Translations under genes and position numbers: made by a program
Part shown: positions 1 to 12,341 of the stretch, piece after piece
How positions within the stretch are numbered: the stretch's first letter is position 1
Layout: each line of letters starts with the position of its first letter
The notes under the pieces: generated by a model
Database searches by the model: none
Told to the model about the DNA's origin: nothing
Seen by the model: only the letters and a program-made list of their open reading frames with translations
Assembly (NCBI GenBank): GCA_963823515.1
Contig: CAWGMB010000004.1
Span: 124,001-188,000, forward strand
DNA length: 64,000 nucleotides
Direction: 5' to 3'
Origin: Miltoncostaea sp963823515
GTDB taxonomy: Bacteria > Actinomycetota > Thermoleophilia > Miltoncostaeales > Miltoncostaeaceae

Positions 1-926
1 GCGCTGCCCGAGGCCATCGCCTCACGCAGCGTGGGGCCGGCGGCGTCCTCGGGTGCGGCCATGATGGCGATGTCCGCGCCCGCGAGCGCGGCGGCACGCG
101 ACGCCGGCCCCGCGTCGGGCACCACCCGCACCCGGTCGCGGAGCGCCTTCGGCACGGCGGCGCGGGTGCGCCAGGGCGCGTCGGCGGGGCCGAGCAGCGT
201 CACCTCGCCGACCCGCTCGAGGTCGACGGCCCGCAGGACGCCCAGCGCGAAGCGGACGCCGACCCGGTCGCGGCCGCGCGCCACCAGGGCCAGGGCCGGC
301 GGCTCGGACCGCTCGCCGGAGGGCCGGAACATCCGGGGATCGACCCCCGGCGGGATGACCGTGTAGTCGCCGGGCAGGATCTCCGAGAGTGCCTCGCGGG
401 CCGCCTGGGTCGTGGCGATGCGCACGTCGGCGCGGGCGAGGGCGCGGTCGATGAGCGGCCGCAGGAAGGCGACTCCGACCAGAGGCTCGGCCCGGTGGAA
501 CGTCGCGGCCGTCACGCCCGGGGCGTGACGCAGGGCGGCGAGGGCCGGGCTCGGGGCGAGCGGCTCGTGCAGGTGCACGACGTCGAAAGGCACCCGCGAG
601 AGCACCGTCTCGAGCGTGGCGGAGAGGTCGAAGGGCTCGCCGACGCGACGGCCCGCCCCCGCGGGGAGCGCGCGGCCCACGGCGACCTCGAGCACCCCGC
701 CGGGCGGCGGGGTGAGGGCGTCGGCATCGCCTCCCTGCGCCGCGCGCAGGAGCGTCCTGCCCGCGGCGATCAGATCCCGGCGGGTGGCCGGCGCCAGGAT
801 GGTCACCCGGTGGCCGCGCCCCGCCAGCGCCCGCGCCTCGGCCGCCAGGTGGTGGGCCACGTCATCGCGGGGCGGCCATGCGTTGGGCGAGATCAGCGCG
901 ATCCGCAATGGCGGCGTGTTACTCAC
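1..926 (-). CDS. GT4-family glycosyltransferase, PimA/PimB-like (partial at window start)
   Basis: Probable cytoplasmic-face GT-B glycosyltransferase that adds a sugar from a nucleotide donor to a lipid. Read on the minus strand from GTG at 926, the N-terminus has a Rossmann-like start (RIALISPNAWPP), an FDVVHLHEP segment typical of GT4 enzymes, the linker VIPPGVDP, and near the window edge APEDAAGPTLREAMASG. That last stretch resembles the EX7E donor-binding motif, with Asp in place of the first Glu. The C-terminal end lies outside the window. Its start overlaps the stop of the CDP-alcohol phosphatidyltransferase gene by 8 bases. In actinobacteria, PgsA and PimA genes are neighbours in phosphatidylinositol mannoside synthesis, so a mannosyltransferase acting on phosphatidylinositol is the best guess; the exact sugar and acceptor are inference. 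Confidence 0.8.
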   Translation of the reverse strand, partial: MSNTPPLRIALISPNAWPPRDDVAHHLAAEARALAGRGHRVTILAPATRRDLIAAGRTLLRAAQGGDADALTPPPGGVLEVAVGRALPAGAGRRVGEPFDLSATLETVLSRVPFDVVHLHEPLAPSPALAALRHAPGVTAATFHRAEPLVGVAFLRPLIDRALARADVRIATTQAAREALSEILPGDYTVIPPGVDPRMFRPSGERSEPPALALVARGRDRVGVRFALGVLRAVDLERVGEVTLLGPADAPWRTRAAVPKALRDRVRVVPDAGPASRAAALAGADIAIMAAPEDAAGPTLREAMASGS

Positions 927-1509
927 CGCGGCCGTCGGATGCGCTCCACACGAGCAGGATCCGGTGCCCGGCCGTGATCAGGCTGAGGCCGGCGAGGACG
1001 CCCATCAGCACGGGCATCACGTCGCCGACTCCGCCCATGAACAGGCATGACCCGACGATCACCAGGCGCTCGGGCCGGCCCATCAGGCCGCCGCTCGATC
1101 CCGGGATGCCCAGACCCTCCGCCCGGGCGCGCGCGTAGGAGACCAGGAACGAGGCGGTCAGGGCGACGAAGCAGGCGCCCACAGCCCAGTCGATCCCGTC
1201 CTGCGCGAGGGTGACGCCGATCGCGCCGAGGATGACCCCCTCGGCGAGCCGGTCGAGGGTCGAGTCGAGGAAGGCGCCGAAGGTGGTGACGCGGCCCTGG
1301 TGGCGTGCCAGCAGCCCGTCCAGGGAGTCGACCAGCCCGGCGGCGACGAACACGAGGGCGGAGAGCACCCAGAGGCGCTCGAGCGCCAGCACGGCGGACG
1401 CGCAGATGCCGAGGAAGCCCAGGATCGTCACGCCGTTGGGCGTGATCCGGCTGGCGTCCACCACGCGCCAGACCGCCGCGGCGGCGCCGCCGGACGGCTG
1501 GGGGTCCAA
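919..1509 (-). CDS. pgsA: CDP-alcohol phosphatidyltransferase (probable phosphatidylinositol phosphate synthase)
   Basis: Integral membrane enzyme that transfers a phosphatidyl group from CDP-diacylglycerol to an alcohol. The full family signature D-x2-DG-x2-AR-x8-G-x3-D-x3-D is present (DSLDGLLAR, then GAFLDSTLD), followed by several hydrophobic helices. Coupling to a PimA-like glycosyltransferase suggests inositol phosphate as acceptor, as in mycobacterial PgsA1; a glycerol phosphate acceptor cannot be excluded. The start is uncertain. No ATG lies in frame near the conserved RITPNGVT block; I chose TTG at 1509, which has GAGG about 8 bases upstream. GTG at 1464 is the minimal alternative. 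A better GAGGAG sits 8 bases before an in-frame ATC at 1530. Confidence 0.82.
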   Translation of the reverse strand: MDPQPSGGAAAAVWRVVDASRITPNGVTILGFLGICASAVLALERLWVLSALVFVAAGLVDSLDGLLARHQGRVTTFGAFLDSTLDRLAEGVILGAIGVTLAQDGIDWAVGACFVALTASFLVSYARARAEGLGIPGSSGGLMGRPERLVIVGSCLFMGGVGDVMPVLMGVLAGLSLITAGHRILLVWSASDGRGE

Positions 1510-1606
1510 CTGCTGGGCCTCGGTGCTGATGGCGACTGCTCCTCGACGATTGCGAGGGGAGCGCCGGGCGGACCGGCCTCCCCGGGTCGGTCTAGGATAG
1601 CGGCGC

Positions 1607-2404
1607 ATGCGCCTGTGCACGTTCCACGACGCCGGCCGGACCCGCCTCGGATCGGTACGGGGCGGGATGGTGCACCCGCTGGACGGCCGCGATGTCCGCG
1701 ACGCGCTCGCCGGCATCCCCGCCGAGGTGGGCGACCCGCTACCGCTGGAGGGCCTGCGGCTGGCGCCTCCGCTGGTGCCGGGCAAGCTCCTCGGGGTGGG
1801 CCACAACTACCTCGCGCATGCGCTGGAGCGGGGTGTCCCGGTCCCGGCGGCGCCGACGATCTTCTCGAAGCTGGTGACGTCGGTGACCGGCCCGCGGGAC
1901 GACATCGTGCGCCCCTCGTACACCGACGCGCTCGACTACGAGGGGGAGCTCGCGGTGGTCATCGGCACACGGGCGCGCGACGTGCCCGAGGCCGACGCGC
2001 TCGCCCACGTCTTCGGGTACGCGGTGATGGACGACGTCACCGCCCGCGACCTCCAGCGGACCGAGCCGCAGTGGACCCGCGCCAAGGGCGGCGACACCTT
2101 CGGGCCCTTCGGGCCGTGGGTGACGACCGCCGACGAGGTGCCCGACCCCCAGGCGCTGACGGTGCGCACGTGGGTCCGCGGCGAGTTGCGCCAGGACGCC
2201 TCGACCGGCGACATGATGTTCGGGGTCGCCGCGCTGATCGCGTGGTGCTCGGCGAGCTTCACGTTGGAGCCGGGCGACGTGATCACCACCGGCACGCCCG
2301 CCGGCGTCGGCGAGGCCGGCGGGCCGCACGCCCTCCTGCAGCCGGGAGACGTGGTGCGCGTGGAGATCGACGGCCTCGGCGCGCTGGAGAACGCGGTCCG
2401 ATGA
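1607..2404 (+). CDS. Fumarylacetoacetate hydrolase (FAH) family protein
   Basis: Member of the FAH fold family, metal-dependent enzymes that hydrolyse, decarboxylate or isomerise small oxo-acids, often in aromatic or sugar-acid degradation. Visible family blocks are LGVGHNYLAHALERG, the metal-ligand region DYEGELAVVIG (two acidic ligands), MDDVTARDLQ with GDTFGPFGPW, and the C-terminal GDVITTGTPAGVG. The length (265 aa) is normal for the two-domain-lacking bacterial form. It opens a run of three plus-strand genes that overlap by four bases each, diverging from pgsA. The substrate cannot be told from sequence; 5-oxoprolinase-like, acylpyruvase and oxaloacetate tautomerase activities all occur in this family. 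Confidence 0.88.
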   Translation: MRLCTFHDAGRTRLGSVRGGMVHPLDGRDVRDALAGIPAEVGDPLPLEGLRLAPPLVPGKLLGVGHNYLAHALERGVPVPAAPTIFSKLVTSVTGPRDDIVRPSYTDALDYEGELAVVIGTRARDVPEADALAHVFGYAVMDDVTARDLQRTEPQWTRAKGGDTFGPFGPWVTTADEVPDPQALTVRTWVRGELRQDASTGDMMFGVAALIAWCSASFTLEPGDVITTGTPAGVGEAGGPHALLQPGDVVRVEIDGLGALENAVR

Positions 2405-3171
2405 CGCCGGAGGAGGCCCTCCTGCGCGTGCTCGCGCTGACCGGCCTCAGCCTCCCCCGCGGCGTGCTGGGGCCCGAGACCTGGGCGCTGGCGCGCGCGC
2501 TCGGCGACGATGCCGAGCCCGGTGCGGACCCCGCCGAGCTCGCGGGCGCCGCCTCGGCCGCGCACTGGCCGAGGCTGCGCGGGCCCATGGAGGCCGCCCT
2601 CCAGCGGGCGCGCCGGCGGGCCGACGAGGAGGAGCACGAGGCCTTCGACATCGTGCTCGCCTGGGCGGCCGACGACGACCCCGACTCGCCGCTCGCGCGG
2701 GCGCTGGCGGTGCGCGCGGCGACCGAGCTGGCGGCTGCGGGGAACCGCTCTCGCGAGGCCCTGCGCGCGGCCGAGGGCGCCGTGGCCGAGGGCGGCCCGG
2801 GCGCGGCGATCGCCGCCGCGACCGCGGCGGGGTCGATCGCCGCCGACCTGCTCGACCTCGATCCGGAGGACTTCGCGCCCGAGATCGCGGACTACGTCAC
2901 CGGCGGGAGCCGCACCGAGGACATCGCCGAGCTGGCGCGCTCCACCGGCGATCCGGAGATCCGCGAGTGGGCCCGGGCCGCCGTCGCATCGACCGACGCC
3001 CCCGACGCCCCCGCGGCCTCCGAGGCGATCGCGGTCATCTCGTCGGGCCCGCCGCCGGAGGATCCGGCCGAGGACCTGGTGTGGGTCCCGACGATCCTCG
3101 CGCTCACCGAGGAGGCGGTGGAGCGCTCGTTGGTGGACGAGGCCGCCGGGCCGGGCCCCGGGGAGGAGTGA
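2401..3171 (+). CDS. Hypothetical alanine-rich acidic protein
   Basis: 256-residue soluble protein that I do not recognise. It begins with an ATG overlapping the FAH stop (ATGA), so translation is probably coupled. The sequence is rich in Ala, Glu and Asp and mostly predicted helical, with no signal peptide, membrane segment or catalytic motif visible. A central part (residues about 90 to 190) looks like short helical repeats with the flavour of HEAT/TPR solenoids (ATELAAAGN, AIAAATAAGSIAADLLDLDPEDF), but no repeat consensus can be fixed. The following endonuclease gene overlaps its stop codon, so it is probably an accessory protein in the same transcript; no function is assigned. Confidence 0.7.
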   Translation: MTPEEALLRVLALTGLSLPRGVLGPETWALARALGDDAEPGADPAELAGAASAAHWPRLRGPMEAALQRARRRADEEEHEAFDIVLAWAADDDPDSPLARALAVRAATELAAAGNRSREALRAAEGAVAEGGPGAAIAAATAAGSIAADLLDLDPEDFAPEIADYVTGGSRTEDIAELARSTGDPEIREWARAAVASTDAPDAPAASEAIAVISSGPPPEDPAEDLVWVPTILALTEEAVERSLVDEAAGPGPGEE

Positions 3172-3866
3172 CCGGCCGCCGGCCGCCGCGCCCGGGGACG
3201 CGGGCCCACGTCCTCGAGATCGTCCGGCGCCTGGCCGGGGCCTACGGTCCGCTGCCGTACGCCCGCCGGCACCCGCCGGTGAGCGAGCTGGTCACCACGC
3301 TCCTCAGCCACAGCACCACCGACGTCAATCAGGAGCGCGCCTTCCGGGAGCTGCGGGCCCGCTTCCCCACCTGGGACGACGTGCGGCGCGCGCCCGTCGC
3401 GGAGGTGGAGGACGCCGTGCGCGTGGCCGGGCTCGCCAACCAGAAGGCGCCGCGCATCCTGGAGACGCTCGACCGGATCGCCGACGATCCACGCGGGAGC
3501 GACCTGGAGTGGCTCGGGGGGGTTCCGCTCGACGAGGCCATGGCCTTCCTGACCTCGTTCACCGGCGTCGGGCCGAAGACCGCGGCCTGCGTCATGTGCT
3601 TCTCCTTCGACGCTCACGTCGTCCCCGCCGACACGCACGTCCACCGGATCGCCCTGCGGACGGGGATCGTTCCCAAGGGGGCGACGGCCGCCGCGGCGCA
3701 GGAGCGCCTCACCCGCTGGGTGCCGGAGGGGCAGGCCTTCGCCACCCACATGCGGCTGATCGCCCACGGCCGGCGGGTCTGCCTCGCACGCGCGCCGCGC
3801 TGCGAGGAGTGCGTGCTCCTCGACGTCTGCCGCGAGGGTCGGCGACGACTGCCCGCGCACGCCTGA
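3168..3866 (+). CDS. Endonuclease III-like DNA glycosylase with [4Fe-4S] cluster
   Basis: HhH-GPD base-excision repair enzyme of the Nth group that removes damaged pyrimidines. The helix-hairpin-helix reads FTGVGPKTAACV, with the Lys at the position of the Nth catalytic lysine. The conserved Asp is in ADTHVHRI. The C-terminus carries a complete cluster signature C-x6-C-x2-C-x5-C (CLARAPRCEECVLLDVC). Translation starts at a GTG overlapping the upstream TGA; 232 residues is the usual family size. The N-terminal PPVSELVTTLLSHSTTDVN differs from canonical Nth (LLSAQ.TD), so this may belong to the Nth-like subgroup with a shifted substrate range. The dnaK promoter begins directly behind its stop codon. 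Confidence 0.9.
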   Translation: MTGRRPPRPGTRAHVLEIVRRLAGAYGPLPYARRHPPVSELVTTLLSHSTTDVNQERAFRELRARFPTWDDVRRAPVAEVEDAVRVAGLANQKAPRILETLDRIADDPRGSDLEWLGGVPLDEAMAFLTSFTGVGPKTAACVMCFSFDAHVVPADTHVHRIALRTGIVPKGATAAAAQERLTRWVPEGQAFATHMRLIAHGRRVCLARAPRCEECVLLDVCREGRRRLPAHA

Positions 3867-3887
3867 TCTTAGTCGGACACACTCAGA
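3867..3887. promoter_or_regulatory. HAIR-like inverted repeat, candidate HspR operator 1
   Basis: TCTTAGT, seven bases, ACTCAGA. The arms pair at 6 of 7 positions and keep the exact N7 spacing of the HspR operator HAIR (CTTGAGT-N7-ACTCAAG). The site sits immediately upstream of the -35 box of the dnaK promoter. The hspR gene is the fifth gene of the operon, which fits autoregulated repression as known in Streptomyces. Operator identity is inferred. Confidence 0.6.
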
Positions 3888-3892
3888 TCAGG

Positions 3893-3913
3893 CTTGACAT
3901 GAACTGACTTAGA
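3893..3913. promoter_or_regulatory. HAIR-like site, candidate HspR operator 2 over the -35 box
   Basis: CTTGACA, seven bases, ACTTAGA. The left arm matches 5 of 7 HAIR positions and the right arm ACTTAGA repeats the ACTNAGA half-site of operator 1 exactly 26 bp downstream. The left arm contains the TTGACA -35 element, so binding here would directly occlude RNA polymerase. Weaker symmetry than operator 1. Confidence 0.4.
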
Positions 3914-3921
3914 TATACTAT
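3894..3921 (+). promoter_or_regulatory. Probable promoter of the dnaK operon
   Basis: A consensus TTGACA (3894-3899) is followed after 16 bases by TACTAT (3916-3921), a TANNNT -10 box; TATACT at 3914 with a 14-base spacer is the alternative. The -10 region lies in a short inverted repeat AGATA-TAC-TATCT. This is one of the few AT-rich spots in the window and is about 65 bp upstream of the dnaK start. Confidence 0.65.
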
Positions 3922-3986
3922 CTCCTCAGCGCAGTTCCCACGCACAGGAATCCGGGCACCGCCCGGCACGAGGAGGCGGTTCACAC

Positions 3987-5888
<1,902 letters not shown>

Positions 5889-5927
5889 CCCCGGACCCCG
5901 GGAACCACGATGAGAGGAGGACACGCA

Positions 5928-6395
5928 ATGCCCGCAGTCGCCCGCTTCGACCCCTTCCGTGACATCACGACGCTCCGCGATGAGATGAACCGGCTCTTCA
6001 ACCGGACGGTCGGCGAGGGTGTCTCCTCGGGGTCCGCCTGGACTCCGGCGGTGGACATCTTCGACACGGACAAGGCCATCGTCCTGCGTGCCGAGCTCCC
6101 GGGCCTGACGCCCGAGGACATCGACATCGAGATCGATGACAACGTGCTCACCCTCAGGGGCGAGCGCCGGTTCGAGGAGACGGTGCAGGAGGGCCGCTAC
6201 TACCGCCTCGAGCGCGCGTACGGTCACTTCCAGCGCAACGTGACCCTGCCACAGGGCGTGAAGGCCGACGAGATCTCGGCGAGCTTCGACAACGGCGTGC
6301 TCAGCATCCGGGTGCCGAAGGCCGAGGAGGTCCGTCCGCGCAAGATCGCCGTGGAGGCCGGCGCTCAGGCCGCCACCGCGGTGGAGACGGCGTGA
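5928..6395 (+). CDS. Small heat-shock protein, Hsp20 family
   Basis: ATP-independent holdase that keeps denatured proteins soluble for DnaK and ClpB. The N-terminus VARFDPFRDITTLRDEMNRLF is the actinobacterial Hsp18/HspX-like start. The alpha-crystallin domain runs from about residue 38 (WTPAVDIFDTD) to DNGVLSIRVPKAEE, with the beta-strand sequence ALRAELPGL-like VLRAELPGL. The tail has an RKIAVE stretch resembling the I-x-I/V oligomerisation motif. I chose ATG 5928 because AGGAGG lies 7 bases upstream; an in-frame ATG at 5910 overlaps that ribosome site. Its place between dnaK and grpE is unusual. Confidence 0.93.
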   Translation: MPAVARFDPFRDITTLRDEMNRLFNRTVGEGVSSGSAWTPAVDIFDTDKAIVLRAELPGLTPEDIDIEIDDNVLTLRGERRFEETVQEGRYYRLERAYGHFQRNVTLPQGVKADEISASFDNGVLSIRVPKAEEVRPRKIAVEAGAQAATAVETA

Positions 6396-6985
6396 CCCAG
6401 GACCCCACCGACCCGCGCACGGATCCGGCCCCCGCGGCCGGGTCCGTCGCCGAGGGCGAGATCGTGGCCGAGGACGCCGTCGGGGAGACCCCCGACGGCG
6501 CGGCCGACGACGTCGAGAAGCTGGCCGCCGAGCGCGACCAGTACCTCGAGGCCCTCCAGCGCCTGAAGGCCGAGTTCGACAACTTCCGCAAGCGCAACGA
6601 CCGCGACCGTCAGATGATCGCCGCGGGGGCCACGCGCGATGTGGTCCGTGGGCTGCTCCCGGTGCTGGACAACCTTGAGCGCGCGGTGCAGGCCCTCGTC
6701 GGCCAGGTCCAGCCCACCGCCGCCGGCGGCGCGGGCATCGTGGAGGGCCTCGAGATGGTCCGCGGCCAGCTCGCCGGGCTCCTGGTCGGCCACGGCGTGG
6801 AGGAGATCCCCGCCGCGGGTGAGGCCTTCGACCCCACGGTCCACGAGGCGATCGCCGCGATTCCGTCGCCCGAGCACTCGGAGGGCACGGTGATCGAGGT
6901 GGTCGAGAAGGGCTACAGGCACTCCGAGCACGTCCTGCGCCCCAGCCGCGTCGTGATCGCGGCCGGCGAGCAGCCACCCCAGTAA
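6392..6985 (+). CDS. grpE: Nucleotide exchange factor GrpE
   Basis: Dimeric exchange factor that releases ADP from DnaK. After an acidic N-terminal tail of about 45 residues comes a long helix with the family core YLEALQRLKAEFDNFRKRNDRD, then VLDNLERAV. The C-terminal beta domain holds the signature from FDPTVHEAI to GYRHSEHVLRPSRVVIA. Translation starts at a GTG overlapping the hsp20 stop codon (GTGA), so the two are coupled. 197 residues is typical for actinobacteria. Confidence 0.96.
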   Translation: MTQDPTDPRTDPAPAAGSVAEGEIVAEDAVGETPDGAADDVEKLAAERDQYLEALQRLKAEFDNFRKRNDRDRQMIAAGATRDVVRGLLPVLDNLERAVQALVGQVQPTAAGGAGIVEGLEMVRGQLAGLLVGHGVEEIPAAGEAFDPTVHEAIAAIPSPEHSEGTVIEVVEKGYRHSEHVLRPSRVVIAAGEQPPQ

Positions 6986-7012
6986 GGGACCGAGGGAGAG
7001 AGACCGACCGCA

Positions 7013-8116
7013 GTGGACGACCTCTACGCCACGCTCGGCGTCGCGAAGACCGCGAGCGCCGATGAGATCAAGAAGGCGTACCGCACGCTGGCGCGCGTGC
7101 ACCACCCCGACGCCAACGCGGGCGACCCGAAGGCCGAGGAGCGGTTCAAGGAGATCTCCCACGCCCACGACGTGCTCTCCGACCCCGAGAAGCGGCAGGA
7201 GTACGACGCGCGCGCGTCCTTCGGCGGCCGGCGCCCGAACGGCGGCCCCTCGGGCGGCGCAGGCGCGGCCGGCGGCTTCGGCGACTTCGCCGACATGTTC
7301 TCGACGATCTTCCGCGGCGGCCGCGGCGGCGGTCCCGCGGACGGTCCCGCGGACGGCGCCGGCGCCGCGGCCCGCAAGGGCGCCGACGTCGAGGTCGAGG
7401 TCAACCTCTCGTTCGATCAGGCCATGGCCGGGGCTCAGGTGCCGGTCTCGGTCGAGACCCCCGTCGCCTGCGCGGACTGCGGGGGCAGCGGGGCGAAGCC
7501 CGGCACCAACCCGCGCCTGTGTCCGGAGTGCAAGGGCCGCGGCGTGCGCGGCCGCGACCTCGGGTCCTTCGCGTTCAGCGAGCCCTGCCCACGGTGCGGC
7601 GGCAACGGCACCGTGATCGACGACCCATGCTCCACGTGCGGGGGCTCGGGCACCACCTCCACCCGCTCGCAGATCAAGGTGAAGATCCCGCCGGGCGTCA
7701 AGGACGGGACCCGCATCCGGGTGAAGGGCCGCGGCCAGGCCGGATCGAGGGGCGGCCCGGCGGGCGACCTCCACGTCGTGACCCGCGTGGCGCCCAGCCG
7801 CCTGTTCACGCGCAAGGGCGATGACCTGGTCATCAACGTGCCGGTCACGTTCGCCGAGGCCGCCCTCGGCGCCCGGGTGGAGGTGCCGACCCTCGACGGG
7901 CGGGTCAAGCTCACCGTGCCGGCGGGCAGCCCCGACGGGCGCTCGCTGCGGATCGGCGGGCAGGGGGCGCCGCGCCTCAAGGGCGGCGGCCGCGGCGATC
8001 TGATCGCCACCATCCGCCTCGACGTTCCCCGTGAGCTGTCGGCCAAGCAGCGCGAGGCGCTCGAGAAGTTCGCCAAGATCGATCCCCGCGATCCGCGGGA
8101 GACGCTGTTCTCATGA
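7013..8116 (+). CDS. dnaJ: Chaperone DnaJ (Hsp40)
   Basis: J-domain co-chaperone that stimulates DnaK ATPase. The J domain (residues 3-66) carries the HPD tripeptide in HHPDAN, followed by a Gly-rich region with alternating Gly/Ala/Pro. Four CxxCxGxG zinc-finger repeats are complete: CADCGGSG, CPECKGRG, CPRCGGNG and CSTCGGSG. The C-terminal beta domains then follow (KIPPGVKDGTRIRVKGRGQAG). GTG start at 7013 with GAGGGAGAG upstream. All domains of a type I DnaJ are present in a normal 367 residues. Confidence 0.96.
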   Translation: MDDLYATLGVAKTASADEIKKAYRTLARVHHPDANAGDPKAEERFKEISHAHDVLSDPEKRQEYDARASFGGRRPNGGPSGGAGAAGGFGDFADMFSTIFRGGRGGGPADGPADGAGAAARKGADVEVEVNLSFDQAMAGAQVPVSVETPVACADCGGSGAKPGTNPRLCPECKGRGVRGRDLGSFAFSEPCPRCGGNGTVIDDPCSTCGGSGTTSTRSQIKVKIPPGVKDGTRIRVKGRGQAGSRGGPAGDLHVVTRVAPSRLFTRKGDDLVINVPVTFAEAALGARVEVPTLDGRVKLTVPAGSPDGRSLRIGGQGAPRLKGGGRGDLIATIRLDVPRELSAKQREALEKFAKIDPRDPRETLFS

Positions 8117-8541
8117 GCACCGGCCGCGGCGACACGCGCGTCTTCCTGATCGGCATCGCCGCCGAGCTGGCGGGCATGCACCCGCAGACCCTGAGGGTCT
8201 ACGAGCGGCGCGGCCTGATCACGCCCCGGCGCACGGCGCGCAACACCCGGGTCTACTCGGAGGCCGACGTGGCGCTTCTGCGCCGCATCCAGGAGCTCTC
8301 CGAGGAGGGCCTGAACCTCGCCGGCGTCGAGCGCGTGCTGCGGCTCGAGCAGCGCCTCGAGCGCGCCGAGCGCCGGGCGCGCGACCTGCGCGCCGAGATG
8401 GACCAGATGATCGAGGACCACCGCGCGGCGGTGGCGGAGGCCCGCGCCGCGCGCGGGCAGATCGTGCTCGCCGGGCGCCGGGGGACCTCACTGATCCGCC
8501 GTTACGCACCGGTCGTGGCGCGCACCATGAGGAGGCACTGA
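8113..8541 (+). CDS. hspR: Heat-shock transcriptional repressor HspR (MerR family)
   Basis: MerR-type repressor of the dnaK operon. The helix-turn-helix region VFLIGIAAELAGMHPQTLRVYERRGLI-type sequence (residues about 10-36) is the HspR form, followed by the wing NTRVYSEADVALLRRIQEL and a dimerisation coiled coil (residues about 70-115, Glu/Arg rich). In Streptomyces and Mycobacterium HspR binds HAIR sites with DnaK as co-repressor. Here two HAIR-like sites lie before dnaK. The ATG overlaps the dnaJ stop (ATGA). A basic C-terminal tail ends the 142-residue protein. Confidence 0.95.
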   Translation: MSTGRGDTRVFLIGIAAELAGMHPQTLRVYERRGLITPRRTARNTRVYSEADVALLRRIQELSEEGLNLAGVERVLRLEQRLERAERRARDLRAEMDQMIEDHRAAVAEARAARGQIVLAGRRGTSLIRRYAPVVARTMRRH

Positions 8542-8544
8542 GCG

Positions 8545-11142
<2,598 letters not shown>

Positions 11143-11148
11143 CCGCGC

Positions 11149-11184
11149 GGCCTCCGGTCAGGCGCTCCAGCCGGACCGGAGGCC
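11149..11184. terminator. Inverted repeat between convergent genes, possible factor-dependent terminator
   Basis: GGCCTCCGGT and ACCGGAGGCC form a perfect 10-bp stem with a 16-base loop, seven bases after the clpB stop codon. It overlaps the 3' end of the convergent minus-strand gene. There is no T tract on either side, so it is not a classical intrinsic terminator; bidirectional transcript-end stabilisation is plausible. Confidence 0.4.
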
Positions 11185-11613
11185 GTCGCCGGCGCCCGCG
11201 GGGCGCGCGTCCGCGAGGCGGTCCAGCGCCCGGCGCCAGGCGCGCTCGTCGTCCTCGGTCGGGGGCTCGGGCACCGACCAGTGAGCGAGGGTGACCGAGT
11301 CGGAGCCGGTCGTGAGGGCGATGCGCTGGCGCCGGCGCGTGCCCGGGTGGATCCGGTCGGGACGGGAGCGCTCGCGCGCCACGACCCGCGCGGGGGCCGG
11401 GAGGTCGTGCGCGGGCGCCTCGGCCTCCCAGCGGCCGAGGTGCGCGCGGGCCTCCGAGGCGTCCATCCGCGACAGGCGCACCAGGCGCCCATCGGCGATG
11501 TCGGCGGCCTCGGGCTCCGGGTGGGCGTCGAGCCGCCCCGCGGCGCTGACCGGCGCAGCCCTGCCGATGGCGCGCGGAGTGGGGTCCTCTGGGGGCGGCA
11601 GGAAGTACCGCAT
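11158..11613 (-). CDS. Hypothetical protein
   Basis: 151-residue Arg/Pro/Ala-rich soluble protein with no recognised domain, signal peptide or membrane segment. The sequence MRYFLPPPEDPTPRAIG at the start and a mid-protein segment with RIALTTGSDSVTLAHW suggest a small folded core. It is convergent to clpB and followed upstream on the same strand by a small membrane protein gene. Coding bias is consistent with a real gene, but GC-rich antisense reading makes the call moderate. Confidence 0.5.
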   Translation of the reverse strand: MRYFLPPPEDPTPRAIGRAAPVSAAGRLDAHPEPEAADIADGRLVRLSRMDASEARAHLGRWEAEAPAHDLPAPARVVARERSRPDRIHPGTRRRQRIALTTGSDSVTLAHWSVPEPPTEDDERAWRRALDRLADARPAGAGDGLRSGWSA

Positions 11614-11649
11614 ACCGGTGGTATCGGCACGTGGGGCCGCCGATCCGAG

Positions 11650-12159
11650 CTATCGGTTCGTGGCGACCTGCCCGAGCCCGCTCAGGATGCCGCCCACGGA
11701 GGCCGCCACGGCCACGTAGAGCCCGATCTGGCGCGACAGGAGCTCGGCCGGATCGGGCATGACGAGCAGCCGGAAGCCCACCGCGAGGAGGGCGATCGCC
11801 GACGCGCCCACGACGATCCAGGCCAGCGCGTCCAGGTGGCGCGCCGCGAGCGTGATGAGGCGGCGCTCGTCGAGCACGGCGGCCGCGGCCGCTGCGGCGA
11901 TCAGGAGGCCCATCGCCAGCGCGATCCGGGCGAATGCGGTCGCGTCCCACCCGCTGGCGCTCGTCGGCGCGAAGGGCGGTCCGACGTTGGTGGCGTACCA
12001 GGGCATGAAGACGGCCAGCACCAGCGCCAGGCCCGCGATCACTCCCGCCGCCGGCGCGCCGATCCGGCCCGGGTTGGGGATGCGGCTCGCCGCGCTGCGG
12101 CGGGGGGGTCGGCGGGAGACGGTCACCGCGTCGAACGGTACCGCTCCCGGCCGGTTCAT
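11650..12159 (-). CDS. Small four-helix membrane protein
   Basis: 169-residue integral membrane protein of unknown function. Four hydrophobic segments are clear: AGVIAGLALVLAVFMPWYA, a helix around ARIALAMGLLIAAAAAAAVL, one at LAWIVVGASAIALLAVGFRLL, and IGLYVAVAASVGGILSGLG. The layout of a first helix ending in PWYATN followed by a short exposed loop is common in actinobacterial small membrane proteins of unknown role. ATG at 12159 was chosen; a later GTG (VSRRPPRR) would also preserve all helices. Confidence 0.7.
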   Translation of the reverse strand: MNRPGAVPFDAVTVSRRPPRRSAASRIPNPGRIGAPAAGVIAGLALVLAVFMPWYATNVGPPFAPTSASGWDATAFARIALAMGLLIAAAAAAAVLDERRLITLAARHLDALAWIVVGASAIALLAVGFRLLVMPDPAELLSRQIGLYVAVAASVGGILSGLGQVATNR

Positions 12160-12341
12160 TCCCGCTGGTAGTGTCCCGACCCGAAGGTCCGCGGGTGTTT
12201 CCCGGCTGCATCCCATCGCGATGCGGCGTCCTCGGATCGGCCGGTGGTGTGGACCACCGGCCTCACCTGCGTCCTTGCCTCGCGGGGGATTCGCTCGGGA
12301 AACCCATCGCAACCTCCGAGACGGGACACTGGTCGCCCCCC

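Noticed and set aside
1300..3171. One 623-residue protein spanning FAH and the following gene
   Set aside because: It is a wrong-frame read through the FAH gene joined to the real start at 2401.
12171..12341. N-terminal extension of the sulfotransferase frame
   Set aside because: Pro/Cys-rich sequence with no family match; the conserved PAPS loop begins right after GTG 12342.
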